Origin: RGIG1828 sp045546535
Lineage (GTDB): Bacteria; Bacillota; Clostridia; UMGS1810
Assembly: GCA_045546535.1 (NCBI GenBank)
Contig: JAZQDA010000092.1
Span: 1-14,126 of the forward strand
Direction of reading: 5' to 3'
Length of the DNA: 14,126 bases
Position numbers and translations under genes: made by a program. Shown piece after piece: positions 7,782-14,126 of the stretch (position 1 is the first letter of the stretch; each line of letters begins with the position of its first letter). The notes beneath the pieces are model-generated. The model searched no databases, was not told the origin of the DNA, and saw only the letters and a program-made list of their open reading frames with translations.

Positions 7782-10307
7782 ATGAAAATTGCATTTTCGA
7801 CACTTTGCTGTCCGAATTATGAATGGAAAGATGTTTTTTCCATGGCTACAGACCTTGGATTCGACGGCATTGAAGTGCGTCATATTCAGGAAGATGAAGC
7901 AAAATCTCCCTTTTCATATGACAAGTGTGATGAAACAGTTGAAACTCTGGGTAAATTGAAAATTGAAATTCCCTGTCTGTCTACAGGTGGTTGCCTTAAA
8001 ATTGACAGTGCGTGGGAAGAAACAAAAACCGAAATCCTAACCTACATTAAAATAGCATCTAAACTAAAAACCAAGTACATAAGAATTCTCGCTGACCTTC
8101 ACGAAAGTCCTGAGGGCGAAGTTGATGATGATAAAGTTTCAGAGAGAATTAAAGAACTTGTACCGTTTGCCGAGGAAAGCGGGGTTACACTGCTCGTTGA
8201 AACCAATGGTGTTTATGCTGATACAAAAAGACTTGCATCTCTTTTAAACTCTGTTGCAAGTGATAATGTTGCAGCACTTTGGGATGTGCATCACCCGTAC
8301 AGATTTTTTGGCGAAGATGCAGAAACTACCCTCACAAACCTCGGTGCGTACATAAAACACGTACACGTTAAAGACTCTGTAATGGGCGAAGACGGGAAAG
8401 TTTCATATAAAATTCTCGGCGAGGGTGATATTCCGTTAAATGATATAATGTTGGCATTAAAGTCAATAAACTATGAAGGTTACGTTACTCTTGAATGGGT
8501 TAAAAGATGGTACCCTGACCTTATTGACGCGTGTATCATATTTCCCAACTTTGTTGACTATATGAGAGCATACACCGGCAGTTCAAACAGAGGTTCGCGT
8601 CTTCAGGACAACAACCGCGGAACCGGAAAATATGTATGGCCTAAAGAAACTCTTCTTGACCTTACTTTCCCGCAGATACTTGACCGTATGGTTGATGAAT
8701 TCCCTGACCAGTATGCTTTCAGGTACACCACTCTTGACTACACAAGAACGTATAAAGAATTCAGAGATGATGTTGACACCTTTGCAAGAGCGCTCATCGC
8801 TATGGGAGTAAAGCAGGGCGACCATGTTGCTATCTGGGCAACAAATGTTCCTGCGTGGTATCTCACTTTCTGGGCTACTGTTAAAATTGGTGCAGTGCTT
8901 GTTACTGTTAATACTGCATACAAAGTGTATGAAGCGGAATATCTTTTAAAACAGTCTGACACTCATACTCTTGTTATGATTGACGGATATAAATCAAGCA
9001 ATTATGTTGAAATAATCAAAGAACTCTGTCCTGAACTTGCAGATCTTAAACCGGGTCAGCAATTACATTCTAAACGCTTACCATTCCTTAGAAATGTTAT
9101 TACTGTTGACTGTGAAGTGCCTGGTTGCTACACCTGGGAAAGTGCACTTAAAAGAGCCGACGAAGTACCTGTTGAAGAAGTTTACAGAAGAGCAGCATCA
9201 ATCAACAAAAACGATGTGTGCAATATGCAGTATACATCGGGCACAACAGGTTTCCCAAAAGGTGTAATGCTCACTCACTACAATGTTGTAAACAACGGCA
9301 AGGCAATCGGCGACTGTATGGATTTATCCACCGCAGACAGAATGATGATACAAGTTCCCATGTTCCACTGTTTCGGTATGGTACTTGCTATGACGGCATC
9401 AATGACTCACGGCGTTACAATGTCCCCTATCCCTGCATTTTCACCAAGAAGAGGACTTGATTGTATTACAAGAGAAAAAATCACTTGCTTCCACGGCGTA
9501 CCGACAATGTTTATTGCGATGCTCGGTCATGAAGATTTTGACAAAACCGATTTTTCTCATATGAGAACGGGAATTATGGCAGGTTCCCCTTGTCCTATTC
9601 AGACTATGAAAGAAGTTATAGAAAAAATGCATATGCCTGAAATATGCATAACCTACGGTCAGACAGAAGCATCTCCTGCGACAACTATGAGTAAAACTAC
9701 AGACTCTATTGAAACTAGGGTAAATACTGTAGGTGCACCAATATTTGGCGTTGAATGTAAAATTATAGACCCTGAAACAGGCGAAGAACTTCCCGATAAT
9801 GTTGACGGCGAATTTGTTGCAAGAGGCTACAACATTATGAAAGGTTATTATAAAATGCCCGCAGCAACAAGTGCAGCAATAGACGAAGACGGCTGGTTAC
9901 ATTCGGGCGACCTTGCAAGAAGAACACCTGAAGGATATTTCAAGATTACAGGCAGAATCAAAGATATGATAATTCGTGGCGGAGAAAATCTGTATCCTAA
10001 AGAGATTGAAGATTTTATCTACACTCATCCAAAGGTAAACGATGTTCAGGTTATTGGAGTTCCCGACAAGCAGTACGGCGAAGAGGCTATGGCTTGTGTT
10101 GTTGTAAAGCCCGATGAAACTCTTACCGAAGAAGAACTCAGGGAATATATTGTTGCAAATATTGCAAAACACAAAGTTCCTAGATATATCCGCTTTGTTG
10201 ACGGATTCCCGATGAATGCTGCTGGTAAAATTCTGAAATACAAAATGAGAGAAGAAGCAATTGAATATCTTGGTCTTCAGGACGCAAGTAAGATTGTAAC
10301 TGCGTAA
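7782..10307 (+). CDS. Fusion protein: sugar phosphate isomerase/epimerase-like TIM barrel + acyl-CoA synthetase (841 aa)
   Basis: Two enzymes are in one frame. Residues 1-265 form a xylose-isomerase-like TIM barrel (AP_endonuc_2 fold: hydroxypyruvate isomerase, IolE and sugar epimerase relatives). Likely metal or catalytic residues are Glu140 (LLVETN), Asp168 and His170 (WDVHHP), His195 (HVHVKD) and Glu238 (TLEW). After a polar linker (about 266-284), residues 285-841 form a full adenylate-forming acyl-CoA ligase. It has the P-loop YTSGTTGFPKG (484-494), VPMFHCFGMV (525-534), YGQTEAS (625-631), SGDLARR (708-714), GRIKDMIIRGGENLYPKEIE (724-743) and the C-terminal catalytic lysine K816 in NAAGKILKYK. 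The FHCFGMV block resembles medium- and long-chain fatty acyl-CoA ligases. The start is fixed by AAAGGA upstream and by the barrel beginning MKIAFST. No stop or internal ribosome binding site is seen at the junction. The acyl substrate and the sugar-type substrate are unknown. A sequencing error fusing two genes is unlikely but not excluded. Confidence 0.9.
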   Translation: MKIAFSTLCCPNYEWKDVFSMATDLGFDGIEVRHIQEDEAKSPFSYDKCDETVETLGKLKIEIPCLSTGGCLKIDSAWEETKTEILTYIKIASKLKTKYIRILADLHESPEGEVDDDKVSERIKELVPFAEESGVTLLVETNGVYADTKRLASLLNSVASDNVAALWDVHHPYRFFGEDAETTLTNLGAYIKHVHVKDSVMGEDGKVSYKILGEGDIPLNDIMLALKSINYEGYVTLEWVKRWYPDLIDACIIFPNFVDYMRAYTGSSNRGSRLQDNNRGTGKYVWPKETLLDLTFPQILDRMVDEFPDQYAFRYTTLDYTRTYKEFRDDVDTFARALIAMGVKQGDHVAIWATNVPAWYLTFWATVKIGAVLVTVNTAYKVYEAEYLLKQSDTHTLVMIDGYKSSNYVEIIKELCPELADLKPGQQLHSKRLPFLRNVITVDCEVPGCYTWESALKRADEVPVEEVYRRAASINKNDVCNMQYTSGTTGFPKGVMLTHYNVVNNGKAIGDCMDLSTADRMMIQVPMFHCFGMVLAMTASMTHGVTMSPIPAFSPRRGLDCITREKITCFHGVPTMFIAMLGHEDFDKTDFSHMRTGIMAGSPCPIQTMKEVIEKMHMPEICITYGQTEASPATTMSKTTDSIETRVNTVGAPIFGVECKIIDPETGEELPDNVDGEFVARGYNIMKGYYKMPAATSAAIDEDGWLHSGDLARRTPEGYFKITGRIKDMIIRGGENLYPKEIEDFIYTHPKVNDVQVIGVPDKQYGEEAMACVVVKPDETLTEEELREYIVANIAKHKVPRYIRFVDGFPMNAAGKILKYKMREEAIEYLGLQDASKIVTA

Positions 10308-10321
10308 AACAAAGTTAAATT

Positions 10322-10357
10322 AAAAGACTGTTAAACTTATCGTTTAACAGTCTTTTT
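10322..10357 (+). terminator. Intrinsic terminator after the fusion gene, probably bidirectional
   Basis: A perfect 15-bp stem (AAAAGACTGTTAAAC 10322-10336 with GTTTAACAGTCTTTT 10342-10356) and a 5-base loop are followed by a T-run on the plus strand (TTTTTGTATTTT). Read on the minus strand, the same hairpin ends in TTTTAATTT, so it can also terminate the convergent 140-aa gene. Confidence 0.9.
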
Positions 10358-10396
10358 GTATTTTAGAAAATATTTGAAAGTTATTTTAAATAACTA

Positions 10397-10819
10397 TTAT
10401 TTACTCCATATTTTATCTGATATTACATATTCATTCGCAAAAACTGTTCCGTTATAAATCTCTGTTCCGTCTGCTGAAACAAAAAAGTCCCCAATGTACG
10501 ACAAATGATTGTTGTCCACCAACCACGAAGCACGTATTACATAATACTGTTTTTTATCTTTTTCAACAGCCCCTGCTGTGCCGAACGAAAATAAGAAGCC
10601 GGTATCCTCGTCCTTCTTACCCATGACATAATAGCATAATTCTTCCGCTTCTTTTTGCGTTATGCCTTTAACAGAATCAACTGGTATTTCAACAATGTCA
10701 GCATCTGTATTCGGTTTATCAAATTCACTGCGTTTTATGTTTTCATATGTCGAAGTTGTTATTCTTATAAAAGCAACAACAAAAAACAAAGCCAAAAGAA
10801 CAATTAAAAATTTTTTCAT
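10397..10819 (-). CDS. Hypothetical membrane-anchored or secreted protein (140 aa)
   Basis: No family recognised with confidence. The N-terminus MKKFLIVLLALFFVVAFIR is a single hydrophobic helix (residues 3-18) with two lysines before it: a signal anchor or uncleaved signal. There is no Cys lipobox. The exported part (about 20-140) contains GITQKEAEELCYYVMG (52-67), then a strand-rich stretch with YYVIRAS (92-98) and YIGDFFVSADGTEIYNG (108-124). That helix-then-strands pattern recalls PepSY-like small extracytoplasmic domains, but this is a guess. Minus-strand AAGGGG lies about 11 bases before the ATG at 10819. The gene is convergent to the fusion gene and shares its terminator. Its upstream side is the 263-bp structured repeat element. 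Confidence 0.7.
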   Translation of the reverse strand: MKKFLIVLLALFFVVAFIRITTSTYENIKRSEFDKPNTDADIVEIPVDSVKGITQKEAEELCYYVMGKKDEDTGFLFSFGTAGAVEKDKKQYYVIRASWLVDNNHLSYIGDFFVSADGTEIYNGTVFANEYVISDKIWSK

Positions 10820-10862
10820 TGTTTCTATTTCCCCTTAATTATAATTTGACAAGTTTTTCTTG

Positions 10863-10875
10863 AGTTCGTGTCAAG
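10863..10875 (+). repeat. Inverted-repeat end (left) of the 263-bp element; TCGTGTCAAG copy 1
   Basis: AGTTCGTGTCAAG. The core TCGTGTCAAG recurs in reverse at 11113-11122 and in the same orientation at 13676-13685. The match to the 11113-11125 copy is exact over 13 bp. Confidence 0.75.
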
Positions 10876-10951
10876 ACTGGAGAACAGTGAATAATAAGAA
10901 CCATCACCCAACACGAAATCACAGATTTCTGTTGGGTGCCCGAGAACCTTG

Positions 10952-11056
10952 TTATGCTAAAGCATAATAGGACCTACTAACTTTTCCCATTTCTTCAACT
11001 GATTTTCCGTAATCACTTTTCTTTAGAACCCGCGAGAATACTGGATTTTCTCGCAT
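10952..11056 (-). CDS. Possible 34-aa small ORF inside the structured element (doubtful)
   Basis: An ATG at 11056 opens a 34-codon frame, beginning MRENPVFSRV and ending RSYYALA, with TAA at 10952-10954. There is no ribosome binding site ahead of the ATG, and both ends of the frame lie within hairpins of the element. The peptide is charged and has no signal or known motif. It may be a chance frame in a structured RNA. It is recorded because a promoter-like sequence at 11075-11103 would start a transcript just before it, which would make it nearly leaderless. Confidence 0.15.
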   Translation of the reverse strand: MRENPVFSRVLKKSDYGKSVEEMGKVSRSYYALA

Positions 11057-11074
11057 CCGATAGTATATGTAAAT

Positions 11075-11103
11075 ATTATAAATCGGCAAACTATTCTTTT
11101 AAA
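11075..11103 (-). promoter_or_regulatory. Candidate promoter inside the structured element
   Basis: On the minus strand TTTAAA (complement of 11098-11103), a 17-bp spacer and TATAAT (complement of 11075-11080). The -10 is perfect and the -35 has 4 of 6 consensus bases. Transcription would begin near 11068 and run through all three hairpins toward the 140-aa gene. Confidence 0.4.
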
Positions 11104-11110
11104 TTGTATG

Positions 11111-11125
11111 GACTTGACACGAACT
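11111..11125 (-). repeat. Inverted-repeat copy 2, shared end of the 263-bp element and of the two-gene unit
   Basis: GACTTGACACGAACT. The last 13 bases pair with 10863-10875. The first 12 bases (GACTTGACACGA, 11111-11122) are the exact inverse complement of 13676-13687. It lies 4 bases beyond the stop codon of the lipoprotein gene. Confidence 0.75.
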
Positions 11126-11129
11126 TTTT

Positions 11130-11519
11130 CTAATAGGATATATTATATTTCTCTACTATGTCTGCATTTTCTTCCATCCATTTTTGACGAGATTTTTCAT
11201 CCATAAAGTCAAGAATCAAACTAGCACCATCAGAAAAACCATCTTCATATCCTGCTGCAATTCCCTCGTTAAATTTGTTTTCAAATTCTATAGAGAATGT
11301 CTCTTTTACATATTCATTTAGATAATCATTGTCCATACTTTCCATAAACCAAAGATATATGTCTGTGTCTCCAGTTTCTTTTACATAATCTTGCAATTCA
11401 TATAAATGAGTAAGAGCAACATCCGTATCATTCCTGTTTGAATCACAACCACAAAACAAAACACAAAATACCATAACTAATAATGAAAGGCTTACAAATT
11501 TCCCAACTACGTTTCTCAT
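11130..11519 (-). CDS. Predicted small lipoprotein, family unknown (129 aa)
   Basis: The N-terminus MRNVVGKFVSLSLLVMVFCVLFCGCDSN is a signal peptide with a hydrophobic core (about 9-22) and a lipobox-like FCGC, so Cys25 is the likely lipidated residue; the -3 Phe makes the box imperfect. The mature part is acidic. It includes a regular run EGIAAGYEDGFSDGASL with glycines at 86, 90, 94 and 98, every fourth residue, which would line one face of a helix. I start at the ATG at 11519, with AAGGTGG 5 bases upstream; an in-frame GTG 9 bases earlier overlaps this site. It begins 22 bases after the stop of the 682-aa gene and is surely co-transcribed. No function can be assigned. An outer-surface partner of the zinc-ribbon protein is only a guess. 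Confidence 0.75.
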   Translation of the reverse strand: MRNVVGKFVSLSLLVMVFCVLFCGCDSNRNDTDVALTHLYELQDYVKETGDTDIYLWFMESMDNDYLNEYVKETFSIEFENKFNEGIAAGYEDGFSDGASLILDFMDEKSRQKWMEENADIVEKYNISY

Positions 11520-11541
11520 ATATACCACCTTACTTTATGTA

Positions 11542-13590
11542 TTATTTTTCAACTTTTTCTCCACATTTGTAGCAGAATACACTATCACCTGGAATTTTAG
11601 TTCCACACTTGCGACAGAACATGGTGTCACTATTTTCTTTAAAAAGTTCCTCTTTCTTACTCAAAGTATATAATTCAGGAAAATGAATAATTTCATATGC
11701 CGTTTTAACATCAGAAATATTCAATATAGTTTTAAACTCTTCTATCATATATTCTTGCTGAATGAAAAACTGCGGATATTCTTTTTGTAATTCTTCCGCT
11801 TGTTTTGACCACTTCTTAAAATTTTCTATCTGTCTGTCATATAATATTTGTGCATTTTCGTTTTCCAAAGCTTTCATCGCCATATACTGTTCAACAGTCA
11901 TCTCGTTTTCCTTTGCTAAATCAACAGCTTCCTCAGGTGTTGGGGTAACATTAGATGGTTTTGATATTGTAGTTTTTAGGAAGTTGAACACGTAATTAGA
12001 ATCGCACATATCATCATTATGAACTAAGTTTTGTCGTATCCTTTTCTCAAATTTATCCTTATTGTGAATAAGTTCACAAATTGATGAAATATCTAAAGGT
12101 TGGTCTAACAAACCAGAAAATTCTTTCAGATAAGTGTCCGGATATTTTTTAATAACACCAAAGATAATTTCTTGAATTTTTTGTTTTCTATTGAGTTCCT
12201 CTTTTTGTCGTATCTTCTTTAATTCTTCATTTTCCCAGTCAAGCTTTTGTAGTGCTAATATTATTTCTATTGATTTATTTTGAAATGATGCTTCTTTATT
12301 CAAATCACCAGAGTGCCCCGGGAAAGGCTTATCTGCAAGAGATAAATTTTGAGGAGCATATGAAGTGTCTCTACCATATGGGCAAATATATATTTTCGTG
12401 TATTTCTGCCCATGAAGATATAATTGATATACATTAACTGGAACATCCAAAACACCATTTATGTCATCGACAATCACTATTCCTTCTTTCGTCCAAAATA
12501 TCAATTCCTTGTCAGGAGTTATCAAGCGAGAAAGAAAATCTTCTGTTTCCTTTTCGGAGGATGTAACAATCGGATTGTATTCATTTAATCCATAACCCAA
12601 ATCATCACTCTTTTGTCCTCTAAAAAGTGTGGTACGTATTTTGTTACTCTCATAATCCTCAGTTTTCATCAATTCTTGAAATTTTGATAACGGGGTTCCC
12701 ACAAAGTCCATATACATAATTCGACCAAACTCAAGATAATATTCTTTAAAACTTATATGTACCCCATTTTCATGATTTTTCCTGTTTTCTTCTCGATCTT
12801 TATACCAACCCTCCTTGAGAGCAGAACTGCCTCTTAGCATTTCAAAAATACTTTTTGCTGTTGCGTCTTTAAAATAATACCAAAGTTGATAAAGTCTCAA
12901 TGCCTTAGCATATACGGAGAATTTTCCATTATTGATAATCTCGGAAATTTTTTTAGCATTTTCTAGTTCTTCGTCACTTACAATTCCTTTAACATTTAAC
13001 ACATTCATCAAATATGATACAATTACTATAGCATCATAGGAAATGGCACCCATTTTTTCAAAGATTCTTTTGTTAAATTCAGTAAGTTTTTCCAATGTTT
13101 CTTTTCTTCCAACAAAAGCACTCCGATGTAATAATTTCGAGAATTCTAGTGCGTCCTCATATTCAATAGCAACAATTGATTCTTTCATTAAGTGTTGTGC
13201 GTACTCCTCTACTTCTCCATCATCAAAACATTCATCAATTAACGTGTCTAAAGCTTTCTCTTGATTTCTCAAATCATCTATCAGCAAAGAAAACTCCTGT
13301 TCATTTCCTCCGCTATATTTTTGATATGGAGCAACAGCATCAAATTGTTTTATAATTTCAATCGCTTGTCTTAAATATCCATCTATATCCATTTGAATTT
13401 TTGTTTTACATGTTCTTAGTTTCCTAAAAAGTTGATAGACTTCTTTAAATTCGCTCGGAGATAACTTTTTTTGTGCATCTGGCAAATTAACTATCAATCC
13501 TGTTATTTGAGAAATAGACAGTTTCGCAGTACCACCTTCTTTTATTTTAGAAACATCTTTCATTGCCTTAAAATCGGATATAATGCCCAT
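11542..13590 (-). CDS. Large protein of unknown family with C-terminal zinc ribbon (682 aa)
   Basis: I do not recognise the main body. Residues 1-310 look helical and soluble (MGIISDFKAMKDVSKIKEGG at the start). Residues about 318-425 look mixed or strand-rich: TLFRGQKSDDLGYGLNEYNP, VTSSEKETEDFLSRL, then alternating hydrophobics in LIFWTKEGIVIVDDINGVLDV. Residues 440-475 and 555-650 are charged, helical and partly coiled-coil-like. The last 26 residues are a zinc ribbon with CRKCGTKIPGDSVFCYKCG (Cys659, Cys662, Cys673, Cys676), a module that usually mediates protein or nucleic-acid contacts. There are no membrane segments, no nucleotide-binding P-loop and no nuclease motif that I can see. GAGGAGG (complement of 13601-13607) precedes the ATG at 13590 by 10 bases. 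It is the first gene of a two-gene unit with the lipoprotein. Confidence 0.8.
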   Translation of the reverse strand: MGIISDFKAMKDVSKIKEGGTAKLSISQITGLIVNLPDAQKKLSPSEFKEVYQLFRKLRTCKTKIQMDIDGYLRQAIEIIKQFDAVAPYQKYSGGNEQEFSLLIDDLRNQEKALDTLIDECFDDGEVEEYAQHLMKESIVAIEYEDALEFSKLLHRSAFVGRKETLEKLTEFNKRIFEKMGAISYDAIVIVSYLMNVLNVKGIVSDEELENAKKISEIINNGKFSVYAKALRLYQLWYYFKDATAKSIFEMLRGSSALKEGWYKDREENRKNHENGVHISFKEYYLEFGRIMYMDFVGTPLSKFQELMKTEDYESNKIRTTLFRGQKSDDLGYGLNEYNPIVTSSEKETEDFLSRLITPDKELIFWTKEGIVIVDDINGVLDVPVNVYQLYLHGQKYTKIYICPYGRDTSYAPQNLSLADKPFPGHSGDLNKEASFQNKSIEIILALQKLDWENEELKKIRQKEELNRKQKIQEIIFGVIKKYPDTYLKEFSGLLDQPLDISSICELIHNKDKFEKRIRQNLVHNDDMCDSNYVFNFLKTTISKPSNVTPTPEEAVDLAKENEMTVEQYMAMKALENENAQILYDRQIENFKKWSKQAEELQKEYPQFFIQQEYMIEEFKTILNISDVKTAYEIIHFPELYTLSKKEELFKENSDTMFCRKCGTKIPGDSVFCYKCGEKVEK

Positions 13591-13675
13591 AAAATTATAA
13601 CCTCCTCAATAATTACAATAAATCTTTATTCCTGTTATTTCTCCATCATTTAACCCAATTCGACACAATTCTTAC

Positions 13676-13687
13676 TCGTGTCAAGTC
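13676..13687 (+). repeat. Inverted-repeat copy 3 (TCGTGTCAAGTC), upstream flank of the two-gene unit
   Basis: TCGTGTCAAGTC is the exact inverse complement of 11111-11122, so the lipoprotein/zinc-ribbon pair lies between two 12-bp inverted copies 2.55 kb apart. Close by, GACAC (13662-13666) and GTGTC (13678-13682) form a small local dyad, so the site might also be an operator. Confidence 0.6.
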
Positions 13688-13697
13688 AGGACTAAAA

Positions 13698-13703
13698 ATT
13701 ATA
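13698..13703 (-). promoter_or_regulatory. Candidate -10 box for the zinc-ribbon/lipoprotein unit
   Basis: The minus strand has TATAAT (complement of 13698-13703) in the AT-rich gap between the HAD gene and the 682-aa gene. No good -35 hexamer is found 16-18 bp upstream. A start near 13691 would give a leader of about 100 nt and place repeat copy 3 right after the start site. The rest of the 13591-13740 gap is AT-rich, with an AT-only 8-bp dyad (13713-13732) that could weakly terminate the HAD gene. Confidence 0.3.
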
Positions 13704-13740
13704 AACAAATTGAAATTTAAATGATTAAATTTTATCTCTA

Positions 13741-14126
13741 TCAAAGAATGTTTTTTATTTCCATTAATGATGTTACATGATAATCCAATTTCATTTCGGT
13801 CTGGATTGATTTTTCATCGGGATTATAGAAGCAGGTCTGCATACCAAATTGAATCGCTCCTGACATATCAGATGATAGTGAATCTCCGATTATCATAATC
13901 TCGCAAGGCTGAATTTTCTGCTTTGATTTTAAGTTCAGGCGGTCTATACAAGTTTTAAAAAATCTCACAGAGGGCTTTGAACTGCCGATTTCTTCAGAGA
14001 TGAACAAATGAGAAATATATGGTAGCATACCGCTTATTTTAAGTCTGTTAACTTGTTGCAGATATGGACCGTTGCTGGCAACGCAAAGAGTATATTTGCC
14101 ACGAAGATACTCCAGTAACTGTATTG
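13741..14126 (-). CDS. HAD-superfamily hydrolase, YjjG-like, C-terminal part, cut by window edge
   Basis: HAD phosphatases hydrolyse phosphate esters through an aspartyl-phosphate; YjjG-type members act on pyrimidine nucleotides. The frame is open to the right edge, so 128 codons are visible and the motif I DxD nucleophile and the cap domain are missing. Present are motif II serine in VASNG (read from about 14070), motif III lysine in EEIGSSKPS, and motif IV IIGDSLSSDMSGA with its acidic pair, then the usual GMQTCFYNP strand-turn and the C-terminal helix SLMEIKNIL. The first methionine in the visible part (14028) is internal, not the start. It precedes the two-gene unit on the same strand, 150 bases away. 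The exact substrate cannot be told from this fragment. Confidence 0.85.
   Translation of the reverse strand, partial: IQLLEYLRGKYTLCVASNGPYLQQVNRLKISGMLPYISHLFISEEIGSSKPSVRFFKTCIDRLNLKSKQKIQPCEIMIIGDSLSSDMSGAIQFGMQTCFYNPDEKSIQTEMKLDYHVTSLMEIKNIL

Larger units (their letters stand above)
10863..11125. other. 263-bp non-coding element with 13-bp inverted-repeat ends and three hairpins
   Basis: The 310-base gap between two minus-strand genes (10820-11129) is mostly this element. Its ends are AGTTCGTGTCAAG (10863-10875) and CTTGACACGAACT (11113-11125), exact inverse complements. Inside are three stem-loops. (1) 11032-11054 has a 7-bp stem GCGAGAA/TTCTCGC. (2) 10952-10967 is TTATGC/GCATAA with a 4-base loop. 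(3) 10905-10938 has a 9-bp stem CACCCAACA/TGTTGGGTG, a bulged base and 6 more pairs closing a 3-base loop. A minus-strand promoter-like sequence (11075-11103) lies just outside hairpin 1. No transposase, no obvious target-site duplication and no convincing gene are present. It could be a MITE-like non-autonomous element, a structured RNA gene, or a long leader of the 140-aa gene. Confidence 0.55.

Noticed and set aside
10838..10843. TATAAT on the minus strand just ahead of the 140-aa gene, as its promoter
   Set aside because: It ends only about 2 bases before the AAGGGG ribosome binding site, so the transcript would start within that site, and no -35 hexamer lies at 16-18 bp; TTGACA is 25 bp away.
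10905..11054. CRISPR array or tRNA in the hairpin-rich gap
   Set aside because: There are no regularly spaced direct repeats, and the stems do not assemble into a cloverleaf with a TTCRA loop.
10863..13687. A complete transposon or integrative element
   Set aside because: There are inverted repeats but no transposase, integrase, resolvase or clear target duplications in the window; only the repeat geometry can be claimed.

Overview
The window looks like the chromosome of an AT-rich, low-GC Gram-positive anaerobe, most likely class Clostridia (Bacillota). The basis is the gene families (Asp23/YloU next to FakA/YloV next to RecG, and a YhaO/YhaN-like pair), strong GGAGG-type ribosome binding sites and TTGACA/TATAAT promoters. 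I cannot name a genus from the sequence.

Region 1 (1-7577, all minus strand). The left edge holds the N-terminal 136 codons of release factor 1 (prfA) behind its own promoter. Upstream of it lies a tight five-gene operon. In transcription order it encodes an SbcD/YhaO-like metallophosphoesterase, an SMC/SbcC/YhaN-like ATPase with a membrane hairpin in its coiled coil, a small Asp23/YloU protein, the fatty-acid kinase subunit FakA (YloV) and the RecG helicase. The first three junctions overlap or nearly touch (4-bp overlap, 8-bp overlap, 4-bp gap). The fakA-recG junction is 55 bp and contains a perfect 11-bp-stem hairpin. The operon mixes DNA repair/recombination (phosphoesterase plus ATPase, RecG) with lipid activation (FakA).

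Region 2 (7578-10395). A 204-bp divergent intergenic region carries two good sigma-A promoters back to back: TTGACT-N17-TAAAAT leftward and a consensus-perfect TTGACA-N17-TATAAT rightward. Their -35 boxes sit in an inverted repeat. The rightward gene encodes an unusual 841-aa fusion of a xylose-isomerase-like TIM barrel (sugar phosphate isomerase/epimerase fold) and a complete acyl-CoA synthetase (AMP-binding) domain. A strong terminator that can work in both directions ends it.

Region 3 (10396-13740, minus strand) is accessory-looking. It has a 140-aa membrane-anchored hypothetical protein; a 263-bp non-coding element bounded by perfect 13-bp inverted repeats and holding three hairpins; a 129-aa predicted lipoprotein; and a 682-aa protein of unknown family ending in a zinc ribbon. 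The last two form a two-gene unit whose flanks carry a perfect 12-bp inverted repeat sharing its core with the ends of the 263-bp element. No transposase or integrase is present.

Region 4 (13741-14126, minus). The C-terminal part of a HAD-superfamily hydrolase, YjjG-like, runs off the right edge.

The most interesting items are the isomerase-fold/acyl-CoA ligase fusion and the repeat-bounded structured element beside the lipoprotein/zinc-ribbon pair. No tRNA, rRNA or CRISPR array was seen.
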